This document shows, piece by piece, positions 1-7,476 of a stretch of DNA of 64,000 nt. The stretch spans positions 435,001 to 499,000 of the forward strand of contig NC_021237.1 in the NCBI RefSeq assembly GCF_000397205.1, read 5' to 3'. Within the stretch, counting starts at the first letter, position 1, and every line of letters begins with the position of its first letter. The stretch comes from Pseudomonas protegens CHA0. GTDB lineage: Bacteria; Pseudomonadota; Gammaproteobacteria; Pseudomonadales; Pseudomonadaceae. The notes under the pieces were generated by a model. The model was given only the letters and a program-made list of their open reading frames with translations, did not search any database and was not told where the DNA came from. Both the position numbers and the translations under genes were made by a program.

Positions 1-699
1 GAAATGGCGCGCCTGCGTCGCATGGGCCAGGGCATGCAGCAACTGGCCTCGGGAGAGCCGGTGATCGAGGCGCAGATCAGCGCCGGCTTCGACTCCGACA
101 GCGGCTTTCGCCACGCCTTCAGCCGCCTGGCGGGCCAGCCGCCGTCCAACTTGCGGGGGCGGGAACTGCTCAAGGTCGATTGGTTGCAGACCCCGATCGG
201 CGTGATGCTGGCGGTGGCCGACGCCCAGGTCCTGCATCTGCTGGAATTCTTCGACCGCCCGGCACTGGCCAATGAGTTGCAGAACCTGCAGAAGAGCAGC
301 GGTTCGAGCATAGGTTTCGGGCGTTTTGCCCCCATCGACCAGATCGAGGCCGAACTGCAGCGTTACTTCGCCGGCGAGGCGGTGCACTTCGCCACACCGC
401 TGGCGATGAGCGCCTCGCCCTTTACCCGTACCGTCTGGCAGGCGTTGCGGGCCATTCCCCTGGGTACCACCTGCAGCTACGCCGAGGTGGCGCGGCAGGT
501 TGGCTCGCCCTCAGCGGTGCGCGCGGTGGCCCGGGCCAATGCCGCCAACCAGATTTCCATTGTCATTGCCTGCCACCGGGTGATTGGCGCCGATGGCTCC
601 CTGACCGGCTATGGCGGTGGTCTGTGGCGCAAGCGCTGGCTGCTGGAACATGAGCGGCGCCTGCACCACTTGCAGGGTGCATCAGCGAGCGGGCTGTAG
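1..699 (+). CDS. ada: Ada-type methylated-DNA--protein-cysteine methyltransferase, 3' part
   Basis: The reading frame is open to the left edge, so the 5' end lies outside the window. The visible N-terminus is the end of an AraC-type helix-turn-helix (FDSDSGFRHAFSRLAGQPP). It is followed by an O6-alkylguanine-DNA alkyltransferase domain from about residue 57 of the visible part. The acceptor-cysteine motif reads IACHRV (Cys codon 571-573), where the family more often has PCHRV, followed by the usual Gly-rich GYGGGLWRK segment. AraC HTH plus alkyltransferase is the Ada arrangement: direct DNA repair combined with activation of the adaptive response. The metal-binding N-terminal Ada domain cannot be checked here. 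The last 18 bp overlap the 3' end of the convergent transporter gene. Confidence 0.85.
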   Translation, partial: EMARLRRMGQGMQQLASGEPVIEAQISAGFDSDSGFRHAFSRLAGQPPSNLRGRELLKVDWLQTPIGVMLAVADAQVLHLLEFFDRPALANELQNLQKSSGSSIGFGRFAPIDQIEAELQRYFAGEAVHFATPLAMSASPFTRTVWQALRAIPLGTTCSYAEVARQVGSPSAVRAVARANAANQISIVIACHRVIGADGSLTGYGGGLWRKRWLLEHERRLHHLQGASASGL

Positions 700-2100
700 C
701 TCGCTGCCGGGCACCGGGTCGGGCCGGGAAACCTTATCCACAGGTGGCTGGGCGCCAGTCTGGCGCGCCAGTTCGTCGGCATCCGCCTGTTCCGCCGTGG
801 ACAGTTCGGCGGCGTTATGGCCGATGCGCTTGAGCAGGGCCAGCATGCATGCCAGCGAGACCAGGGCGTAGCAGGCCGAGGCGATGGCCACGCCGATGAT
901 GCTGCCGGTGCCATTGAGGATGCTCTGGGCCAGCACCGGCGTGGCGCCGCCCACCAGCAGTGAACACAGCTGATAGGAGATCGACAGTCCGCTGTAGCGC
1001 ACCCGGGTCGGAAACGCCCGCGCCAGGATGCCGCCCACCGCGCCATAGAACATCGAGTGCGGCACCGTGGCCAGGCACATGCCCAGCACCGCGATCCAGT
1101 AGTGACCGGTCTCCACGGCGAAGAACATCGCCGGCATCAGCAGCAGCTCGGGCACCACCATCAGCACCATGGCCTTGCGCATGTCCATGCGTGAAACCAG
1201 CACCGCACCCAGGGGCTGGGTGATGAACTGCACCACCAGGGCGATGACGATCACGCTGAGGAAGCTGCCCTGGCTGTAGCCCAGCTCCTTGGTGGCCCAG
1301 GACAGGGCGAAGGTGCTCTTGAAATAGGTGACGTGGATGATCGGCAGCACCCCGGCCCCCAGCAGTACCAGGCGCCAGTGGTCGCGCAGGACTTCGAGAA
1401 TCGGCAGCTTGACGGTCTTTTTCTGCTCCATCAGGCGCTTCATGTCATCGGACTCTTCCAGCTTGAGGCGGATGACCATGCCGATGATCACCAGCACCGC
1501 CGACAGCAGGAACGGAATGCGCCAGCCCCAGAGCAGAAAGTCCGGAGTCGGCAGGGCGCTGAGGCCGAAGAACACCAGGGTTGCCAGCAGGTTGCCGGCC
1601 GGCGAACCCTGCTGGGCGAAGGCAGCATAGAGAATGCCCTTGCCCTTGGGCGCGCTTTCGCTGGCGATGAGGATCGCCCCGCCCCATTCGCCGCCCACCG
1701 CGATGCCCTGGATGATGCGCAGGGTCACCAGGGCAATGGGGGCCCAGACGCCGATCTGCAGGTAGCTGGGCAGCAGGCCGATGCAGGTGGTGGCCAGGCC
1801 CATCATGATCAGGGTGATCACCAGGGTGGTCTTGCGGCCGATCTTGTCGCCCATGTGGCCGAAGATGATGCCGCCGACGGGGCGGGCGATGAACCCGGCC
1901 CACAGGGTCAGGAAGGACAGCAGGGTGGCCGTGCCGGGGGGCAGGTCGGCGGGAAAGAACACCTTGCCGAACACCAGGGCGGCGGCGATGCCGTAGGCGT
2001 AGAAGTCATACCACTCGATGGTGGTGCCGATGAATGAGGCGATACCCGCCTTGCGGGCTTTCTTGTGGGCAGCGGCATCCTGGGCAGCGTTCATGTTCAA
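682..2100 (-). CDS. MHS-type MFS transporter (metabolite:H+ symporter)
   Basis: This 472-residue inner-membrane protein has about 12 hydrophobic segments. It carries the MHS signature near the N-terminus (GTTIEWYDFYAYG, residues 25-37) and the MFS loop 2-3 motif GHMGDKIGRK (residues 81-90). The family imports organic acids such as citrate, shikimate, alpha-ketoglutarate or proline-like compounds by proton symport; the substrate here cannot be read from sequence. It lies downstream of, and in the same direction as, a LysR gene, and across that gene from an acyl-CoA dehydrogenase/CoA-transferase pair. That suggests it imports the acid that these enzymes activate and oxidise. A possible Hfq/Crc CA motif lies just upstream of the start. 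ATG at 2100 follows AGGA; a second ATG two codons on is possible. Confidence 0.88.
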   Translation of the reverse strand: MNMNAAQDAAAHKKARKAGIASFIGTTIEWYDFYAYGIAAALVFGKVFFPADLPPGTATLLSFLTLWAGFIARPVGGIIFGHMGDKIGRKTTLVITLIMMGLATTCIGLLPSYLQIGVWAPIALVTLRIIQGIAVGGEWGGAILIASESAPKGKGILYAAFAQQGSPAGNLLATLVFFGLSALPTPDFLLWGWRIPFLLSAVLVIIGMVIRLKLEESDDMKRLMEQKKTVKLPILEVLRDHWRLVLLGAGVLPIIHVTYFKSTFALSWATKELGYSQGSFLSVIVIALVVQFITQPLGAVLVSRMDMRKAMVLMVVPELLLMPAMFFAVETGHYWIAVLGMCLATVPHSMFYGAVGGILARAFPTRVRYSGLSISYQLCSLLVGGATPVLAQSILNGTGSIIGVAIASACYALVSLACMLALLKRIGHNAAELSTAEQADADELARQTGAQPPVDKVSRPDPVPGSELQPAR

Positions 2101-2111
2101 TTCCTGCGTTT

Positions 2112-2119
2112 TTATTGTT
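2112..2119 (-). promoter_or_regulatory. Putative Hfq/Crc CA motif in the MHS transporter leader
   Basis: On the minus strand the leader reads AACAATAA, an exact match to the Pseudomonas CA motif AANAAYAA. It lies 11 nt before the ATG at 2100, next to the AGGA ribosome binding site. Hfq with Crc binding at such positions blocks translation when preferred carbon sources are present. The assignment rests on motif and position only. Confidence 0.5.
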
Positions 2120-2221
2120 ATATGCGCCCCTGATCGGGCGCATGGACCTCTGGCAAGGTCCGACCGCTGGGAGCCTATACAGGCAGGAATCGAAAAATAT
2201 AATGATTAAATCTTATGGTTT

Positions 2222-2239
2222 GATACGTGATTGCGTATC
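2222..2239. promoter_or_regulatory. Inverted repeat between the LysR and MHS genes (possible operator)
   Basis: GATACG (2222-2227) and CGTATC (2234-2239) form perfect arms around a 6-nt spacer. The site is 122-139 nt upstream of the transporter start, in an otherwise AT-rich gap. It could be a binding site for the adjacent LysR regulator or another factor. There is no T-run, so a terminator role is less likely. Confidence 0.35.
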
Positions 2240-2251
2240 GCGCCCCAACGC

Positions 2252-3151
2252 TCAGCGCCCTCCGGCGGCCGGTTTGATCAGGGACTTGAGCAGCCCGAGA
2301 AAGCTTTCGGCCGCCGCCGAAGGCTTGTCCTCCAGGCGTATCGCCTGGATCTGCGAAGGCGCGCCGGAGCCTTCGAGCTCGCCGTAATGCACGCCCGGCT
2401 GGCCGAGCATGGCCAGGGTCTGTGGCACCAGCGCCACGCCCATCTCGTGGGCCACCATTGCCACCACCGTTTGCCATAGCCGCGTCTCGTGGCGAATGCG
2501 CGGGCTGAACCCGGCCGCCACGCAGCGGGAAATGATCAGGTCGTGGTAGTGCGGCGAGACCGCCCGCGGAAACAGGATGAAATCGTCATTGGCCAGTTGC
2601 GCCAGGTCGATCCGCGCCTGGGTGGCCAGCGAGTGGCTCTGGGGCAGGCAGCAGAGGAACGGCTCGGCCAGCAGCGGTTCGCTGTGGATGCCGGCGGCGA
2701 AGGTGCTGCCATGGACGAAGCCGATGTCGATCTGGCCGCGTTGCAGGGCCTGGGTCTGGTCGGCACTGTTCATTTCCATCAGCACCACTTCGGTTTCCGG
2801 GTATTGCTGTTCGAAGGCCTTGACCGCCTCGGGCAGCCCGCGGTGCAGGATCGAGTTGACGAAACCCAGGCTCAGGCGCCCGGCAAAGCCTTCTGCCGAG
2901 CGCTGGGTCAGGTGCCGCGCCTGGTCGGCACGCAGCAGCAGGTAGCGGGCCTCGTCCAGCAGAACCTGTCCGGCGTTGGTCAGGCTCACCGACTTGTTGT
3001 TGCGATTGAGCAGTTGGACTTCCAGTTGCCCCTCAAGCTTCTTGATGTCGAAACTCAGGGCCGGCTGGGAAATGCACAGACGGTTCGCGGCCCGCCCGAA
3101 ATGCAGTTCTTCGGCTACCGCGACGAAGTAGCGCAACTGTTTGAGGTCCAT
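2252..3151 (-). CDS. LysR-family transcriptional regulator
   Basis: This 299-residue protein has the usual LysR layout. An N-terminal winged helix-turn-helix occupies residues 1-60 (ELHFGRAANRLCISQPALS is the recognition region). A linker helix follows, then a periplasmic-binding-protein-like effector domain from about residue 90. It is transcribed divergently from the acyl-CoA dehydrogenase gene across 110 bp containing a perfect inverted repeat, the typical layout for a LysR activator and its target. It most likely controls the dehydrogenase/CoA-transferase pair and perhaps the MHS transporter downstream of it, in response to the pathway acid or its CoA ester. The inducer is unknown. Confidence 0.9.
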   Translation of the reverse strand: MDLKQLRYFVAVAEELHFGRAANRLCISQPALSFDIKKLEGQLEVQLLNRNNKSVSLTNAGQVLLDEARYLLLRADQARHLTQRSAEGFAGRLSLGFVNSILHRGLPEAVKAFEQQYPETEVVLMEMNSADQTQALQRGQIDIGFVHGSTFAAGIHSEPLLAEPFLCCLPQSHSLATQARIDLAQLANDDFILFPRAVSPHYHDLIISRCVAAGFSPRIRHETRLWQTVVAMVAHEMGVALVPQTLAMLGQPGVHYGELEGSGAPSQIQAIRLEDKPSAAAESFLGLLKSLIKPAAGGR

Positions 3152-3164
3152 GGCGACTCCGGTT

Positions 3165-3189
3165 CTACGATATGGATTTCTTATCGTAG
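3165..3189. promoter_or_regulatory. Putative LysR operator in the divergent promoter region
   Basis: CTACGATA (3165-3172) and TATCGTAG (3182-3189) are perfect 8-bp arms with a 9-nt spacer, the T-N11-A type dyad expected for a LysR recognition site. It starts 14 nt before the LysR start codon and ends 72 nt before the dehydrogenase start, suited to autoregulation plus activation. A related half-site (TATCGAT) occurs near 3213. Confidence 0.6.
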
Positions 3190-3261
3190 TTGATTGATTT
3201 TGTATTAGATACTTATCGATGGCGGCTCTAGTCTCGGCCTACAAAAAACAGGAGACGCGCC

Positions 3262-4983
3262 ATGACCGCCGAGCCCCGCCCCATTGAAGACAGCCTCAAC
3301 ATCCCCGACAGCCGCGGCATCAACCTGTTCGAGTGCGACGCCGGCCTGGCCGCGCTGCTCCAGGTCTACCTGCCCTCGGCGGTCTACCAGCAGTGGTTGC
3401 CCACCTTGCAGCACCTGGGCGCCCGGGCCGGTGGCGAGCTGGATGTGCTGGCCCTGAGCGCCGACAAGAATCCCCCGGTGCTGCAACCGCGTACCCGCCG
3501 CGGCGAGAACCTGCAAAGCATCGCCAAGCATCCGGACTACGTCACCCTGGAACGGGTGGCCTTTGCCGAACTGGGGCTGGCTGCCATGAGCCACCAGCCC
3601 GGAGGCCCGCCGCCGCTGATCAAGTACGCCCTGACCTACCTGTTCGTCCAGGCCGAGTTCGGCCTGTGCTGCCCGGTGAGCATGACCGACTCCCTGACCC
3701 GCACCCTGTGCAAGTTCGGTACGCCGGAACTGGTGGCGCGCTACCTGCCGCAGTTGCAGTCCCAGGATTTCGAGACGCTGTTCCAGGGGGCGATGTTCAT
3801 GACCGAACAGGCCGCCGGTTCCGACGTTTCACGCACCGAAACTCGGGCCCGGCTGGAAGATGGCCAATGGCGCCTGTTCGGTGAGAAGTGGTTCTGCTCC
3901 AACCCGGATGCCGACCTGGCCATGGTCCTGGCGCGCCCGGAAGACGCACCACCGGGCATGGCCGGGGTGACCCTGTTCCTGTTGCCCAAGGTGCTGCCCG
4001 ACGGCTCGCGCAACCACTACCGGATCCAGCGCCTGAAGGACAAGCTGGGCAGCCGCTCGATGGCCAGTGGCGAGATCACCCTGGAAGGCGCCACGGCCTA
4101 CCTGATCGGTGAGGTCGGCCGCGGTTTTCAGCAGATGGCCGACATGATCAACATGTCGCGCCTGTCCAATGGCGTGCGCGCGGCGGGGCTGATGCGCCGG
4201 GGGCTGAGCGAGGCGTTGTACATCGCCCGCCAGCGCCGGGCCTTCGGCAAGCACCTGATCGAAATGCCGCTGATGCAGCGCCAGTTGCTGAAGATGATGC
4301 TGCCCGCCGAACAGGCGCGCTCGATGTTCATGCAGATCGCCAGCTTGCTGCCCCGGGCCGATGGCGGCGATGAGACGGCGCGCAAGTGCGTGCGGATCCT
4401 TACGCCGCTGATCAAGTTCCGCGCCTGCCGTGATGCCCGCCGGGTGACCGGCGATGCCATGGAAGTGCGCGGCGGGGTTGGCTATATCGAGGAGTGGAGC
4501 GATGCCCGGCTGGTGCGCGATGCGCACCTGGGGTCGATCTGGGAGGGCACCAGCAACATCGTCGCCCTGGACATTGCCCGGGCGGTGACTCGGGAGCAGG
4601 CGCTGGAGCCGTTGCAGGGCTATCTGGCCGGGCTGCTGGCCGAGGCCGATTTGCCACCGGCGAGCCGCCGGCTGTTCGATTCGGCCCTGTTGCGCACCGT
4701 GACCGGCTTCCATGCCGTGGCGCAGCAGCGCCGGGACGAGCAGGTGCGGCAGGTGGGCAGCGTTCTCTATCACCTGGCCAGCGCCATCTTCATGGCCTGG
4801 GAGGCCGCGCGCCAGGGTGCGGACCATCGGCGCCTGGCCCTGGCTCACCTGGTGCTGGTGCACAAGGTGTTGCCGCGCGATCCGTTGGGCCTTGAGCCGG
4901 TGATCGATGCCGAGCTGCTGGTGCGCCTGGCCAATGAAAGCCCGCTGTCCCAGGCCCAGGCCATGCAATTGCTGCCGGCCTGA
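3262..4983 (+). CDS. Acyl-CoA dehydrogenase, long AidB-like form
   Basis: The 573-residue length is well above that of short-chain acyl-CoA dehydrogenases (about 380) and fits the AidB/long ACAD group, which has extra N- and C-terminal regions. FAD-contacting motifs are visible: FMTEQAAGSDVS in the middle domain, KWFCSN after it, and RQRRAFGKHL plus GGVGYIEEW in the C-terminal helical domain. SIWEGTSNIVALD carries the expected catalytic-region Glu. It presumably introduces a double bond into an acyl-CoA, passing electrons to ETF. Start ATG 3262 follows CAGGAG. A class III CoA-transferase gene follows 35 bp later, so the two are probably co-transcribed: the transferase makes the CoA ester and this enzyme oxidises it. 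The substrate is not identifiable. A DNA-associated role like E. coli AidB is possible but less likely in this context. Confidence 0.85.
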   Translation: MTAEPRPIEDSLNIPDSRGINLFECDAGLAALLQVYLPSAVYQQWLPTLQHLGARAGGELDVLALSADKNPPVLQPRTRRGENLQSIAKHPDYVTLERVAFAELGLAAMSHQPGGPPPLIKYALTYLFVQAEFGLCCPVSMTDSLTRTLCKFGTPELVARYLPQLQSQDFETLFQGAMFMTEQAAGSDVSRTETRARLEDGQWRLFGEKWFCSNPDADLAMVLARPEDAPPGMAGVTLFLLPKVLPDGSRNHYRIQRLKDKLGSRSMASGEITLEGATAYLIGEVGRGFQQMADMINMSRLSNGVRAAGLMRRGLSEALYIARQRRAFGKHLIEMPLMQRQLLKMMLPAEQARSMFMQIASLLPRADGGDETARKCVRILTPLIKFRACRDARRVTGDAMEVRGGVGYIEEWSDARLVRDAHLGSIWEGTSNIVALDIARAVTREQALEPLQGYLAGLLAEADLPPASRRLFDSALLRTVTGFHAVAQQRRDEQVRQVGSVLYHLASAIFMAWEAARQGADHRRLALAHLVLVHKVLPRDPLGLEPVIDAELLVRLANESPLSQAQAMQLLPA

Positions 4984-5018
4984 ATGGCCGTCCTTGTCCG
5001 ATCTGCCGGAGTACATCC

Positions 5019-6206
5019 ATGACGTTTGCCCAAGGCGCCCTGGCGGGCGTGAAAATCATCGATCTCAGCCGTGTGCTGGGCGGCCCCTACTGCTCCCAGG
5101 CCCTGGCCGACCACGGCGCCGACGTGATCAAGCTGGAACCTTTGAGCGGTGATGAGACCCGGGGCTGGGGGCCGCCTTTCGAAGGTGATGACGCGGCGTA
5201 TTTTCGCGGCATCAACCGTAACAAGCAGGGGATCGCCGTCGACCTGTCGCGCCCCGAAGGCCTGGAACTGCTGATGCAGTTGCTGGAAGGCGCCGACGTG
5301 CTGATCGAGAACTTCAAGCCGGGCACCCTGCAGCGTTGGGGCATCGGTTACCAGGAGGTGCTGAGCCAGCGTTTTCCGGCGTTGATCCACTGCGGGATTT
5401 CCGGCTTTGGCGCCGATGGCCCGCTGGGCGGGCTACCGGGTTACGACGCGGTGATCCAGGCCATGGCCGGGCTGATGAGCGTCAACGGCGAAGGCGACGG
5501 CGGGCCGTTGCGCATCGGCCTGCCGATTGTCGATATGGTCACCGGCCTGAATGCCCTGGCGGGGATTCTCCTGGCCCTCAACGAGCGCCAGCGCAGCGGC
5601 CTCGGGCAGTCACTGGACATCTCCCTGTACGACTGCGGCGTGTCCCTGCTGCACCCGCACCTGCCGAACTACTTCGCCGCCGGCCAGACGCCCAAACGCA
5701 CGGGCAACGCCCATCCCAACATTGCTCCCTACGACAGCTACCGCACCGCTGGCGAGCCGATTTTCCTGGCGGTGGGCAACGACCGCCAGTTCGCCCGGCT
5801 GTGCCAGGAACTGGGGGCCGGCGCGTTGCTGGAGGACCCGCGCTTTACCGACAACGGCCAGCGCTCGGTCAATCGCGAGGCCTTGAAGCAGCAACTGGAG
5901 CATTACCTGTCGGCACACGACGGCGCGTTGCTGGCCCCGCGGCTGATCGGCCTGGGGGTGCCTTGTGGTTCGATCGCCACCGTCGACCAGGTGGTGGCTC
6001 ATCCCCACACCCGGCATCGCGGGCTGCTGGTGGAACTCGATGGCTACCGGGGCATAGGTTCGCCGGTGAAGTTGTCGCGCACGCCGGCCAGCTACCGTAC
6101 GGCGCCGCCGAGCCTGGGGCAGGACACCCGGGCGGTATTGCAGGGGCTGGGCCTGGATGAATCGACCATCGCCGCACTGCTGGCCAGCGGCGTGGTGCAC
6201 GGTTGA
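5019..6206 (+). CDS. CaiB/BaiF family (class III) CoA-transferase
   Basis: This 395-residue protein has the family III CoA-transferase fold signatures. These are an N-terminal VIDLSRVLGGPYCSQALAD-like segment, KLEP, RNKQGIAVDL, and IENFKPG. GLPIVDMVTG contains the Asp expected to form the acyl-enzyme intermediate. Members move CoA between carboxylic acids (formate/oxalate, carnitine, succinate/mesaconate and similar). It follows the acyl-CoA dehydrogenase by 35 bp and shares its direction. With the adjacent MHS transporter it suggests a route that imports an organic acid, activates it with CoA from a donor thioester, and dehydrogenates it. Its stop lies 3 bp before the stop of the convergent DUF4124 gene. 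Confidence 0.88.
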   Translation: MTFAQGALAGVKIIDLSRVLGGPYCSQALADHGADVIKLEPLSGDETRGWGPPFEGDDAAYFRGINRNKQGIAVDLSRPEGLELLMQLLEGADVLIENFKPGTLQRWGIGYQEVLSQRFPALIHCGISGFGADGPLGGLPGYDAVIQAMAGLMSVNGEGDGGPLRIGLPIVDMVTGLNALAGILLALNERQRSGLGQSLDISLYDCGVSLLHPHLPNYFAAGQTPKRTGNAHPNIAPYDSYRTAGEPIFLAVGNDRQFARLCQELGAGALLEDPRFTDNGQRSVNREALKQQLEHYLSAHDGALLAPRLIGLGVPCGSIATVDQVVAHPHTRHRGLLVELDGYRGIGSPVKLSRTPASYRTAPPSLGQDTRAVLQGLGLDESTIAALLASGVVHG

Positions 6207-6209
6207 GGC

Positions 6210-6716
6210 TCAGGGGCGGCGGGCCCGCAGCAGAGTGAAGCTGATGGCCGGGCTCTGTTGCAGGACCTTGTCGCCAGCCAGCACCTGCACCGCCAACCGG
6301 TGCTGGCCACGGTCGATATTCACCAGTTGCAGCTCGGGCCCCTGGCCGGCCTGGCCATAGGGCTGGCCATCCAGCAGCAGGCGCAGACGGTGGCCGGGCC
6401 GCAGGCTGGGCTGCAACTCCACCTGCACGCTGAAACTGCCGTTGTTGGCGCGCAAGGCACCGTGCTCCGGTACGCCGCTCAGTTGCAGCCGTTCGTAGGC
6501 CAGAAGGGTGCTGGCAGGTTGTGCTGCCGGCGTATGTGGCGCCGGGGTGGCCGGGCTGGGGAGGCGATTCGGCGCGGGCGTTTCAATCTGCCGGTACGAG
6601 GTTCCCGGCGGCTGGTCGCTATAGGCGCGATTACCGGCCGAGTCGGTGTACTGGTAGATCTGCGCGCCGGCTGGCAATGCGCTGATCCACAGCAGGCAAG
6701 CAATGACGAGGTGCAT
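6210..6716 (-). CDS. DUF4124 domain-containing exported protein
   Basis: I place the start at the ATG at 6716, giving 168 residues beginning with a clear signal peptide (MHLVIACLLWISALPAGA). Longer upstream frames lack family resemblance and run into the chorismate mutase gene. The mature N-terminus QIYQYTDSAGNRAYSDQPP is typical of DUF4124. A proline-rich linker and a beta-rich C-terminal half follow. Function is unknown; the family is periplasmic or envelope-associated and common near glnA in Pseudomonas. The gene sits 68 bp downstream of the chorismate mutase gene, probably in the same transcript. Confidence 0.8.
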   Translation of the reverse strand: MHLVIACLLWISALPAGAQIYQYTDSAGNRAYSDQPPGTSYRQIETPAPNRLPSPATPAPHTPAAQPASTLLAYERLQLSGVPEHGALRANNGSFSVQVELQPSLRPGHRLRLLLDGQPYGQAGQGPELQLVNIDRGQHRLAVQVLAGDKVLQQSPAISFTLLRARRP

Positions 6717-6784
6717 CTCGCTGATCCTGGCGGGTGCCTGAAAGGCTCCAGCATAGGGTGCTGCTGCGCGTGGCACAGGCGTGG

Positions 6785-7339
6785 TTAACCTTTGAACACA
6801 CATAACTCTGCCGTGGCACGAACCATCGCCAGTCGTCGCAGTGGGTCGCTGCTGCTGGCCTGATTGGCCCGGGCCAGCCATTGCGGGCATTGGCGGTCGG
6901 TGCGCTGCGGGCTGAAGTCGGCCAGTTGCTGCAGCAGGCGTTTTTGTAACTGATCAAGTTGGGGGCGGATCTGCCCGGCCAGGTCCTGGCGCGGAGTGTC
7001 CGGTGCCCGGCCTTGCAAGTGCCAGGTCGAGAGTCGGGCGTATTGCACCAGCTTGTTGGCTTCGATCTGGGCGGCGAAGAACTGCCCAACCGTTTCTTCG
7101 CTCAAGTGATAGGTTGCGGCCTGGGCGGTTGCCCCGGCGATCACCTGTTGTTCCCGCGGGCGGTCTTCCACGGCCTTGTGGCTGTCCCATTTGCTCAGGG
7201 CCACCTGATCGGCAATCGCCAGGCGTTCGCCGATGCTCTGCAGCAGCGGGGCGAGGGCGGGCGGGGCGTCACTGGCGCAGGCGGCGGTGGCGAACAGGCT
7301 GCAAGTCAGGGCGAGGCACAGGTTGAGGCGCGAAGTCAT
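6785..7339 (-). CDS. aroQ: Exported chorismate mutase, AroQ-gamma type
   Basis: Start ATG 7339 gives 184 residues with a signal peptide (MTSRLNLCLALTCSLFATAACA). The rest is all-helical, as in the secreted AroQ-gamma chorismate mutases. Visible family features include RLAIADQVALSKWDSHKAVED, where the Lys and Asp fit the active-site helix, and FFAAQIEANKLVQY with a conserved Gln-x-Glu-Ala-Asn-Lys run. The enzyme converts chorismate to prephenate in the periplasm; the physiological reason for export is unclear in pseudomonads. The gene lies downstream of glnA in the same direction, but a strong terminator follows glnA, so it probably has its own promoter in the 77-bp gap around 7340-7416. Confidence 0.8.
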   Translation of the reverse strand: MTSRLNLCLALTCSLFATAACASDAPPALAPLLQSIGERLAIADQVALSKWDSHKAVEDRPREQQVIAGATAQAATYHLSEETVGQFFAAQIEANKLVQYARLSTWHLQGRAPDTPRQDLAGQIRPQLDQLQKRLLQQLADFSPQRTDRQCPQWLARANQASSSDPLRRLAMVRATAELCVFKG

Positions 7340-7417
7340 GGGCGGGCTCGGCTGCTGATGGGGAGACGGTGCCCATGATGCACGCAACCACCCCGGGCAG
7401 GGCAAATGCGCGGGCAT

Positions 7418-7442
7418 AAAAAAAGGCCTCCCGAAGGAGGCC
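7418..7442 (-). terminator. Rho-independent terminator of glnA
   Basis: A 7-bp GC-rich stem (7425-7431 with 7436-7442) closes a CGAA tetraloop. It is followed on the minus strand by a run of T (7418-7424), 35 bp after the glnA stop. Confidence 0.9.
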
Positions 7443-7476
7443 CCTTGATCACGCGGCTTGCGCCGGCGTTACCGGA

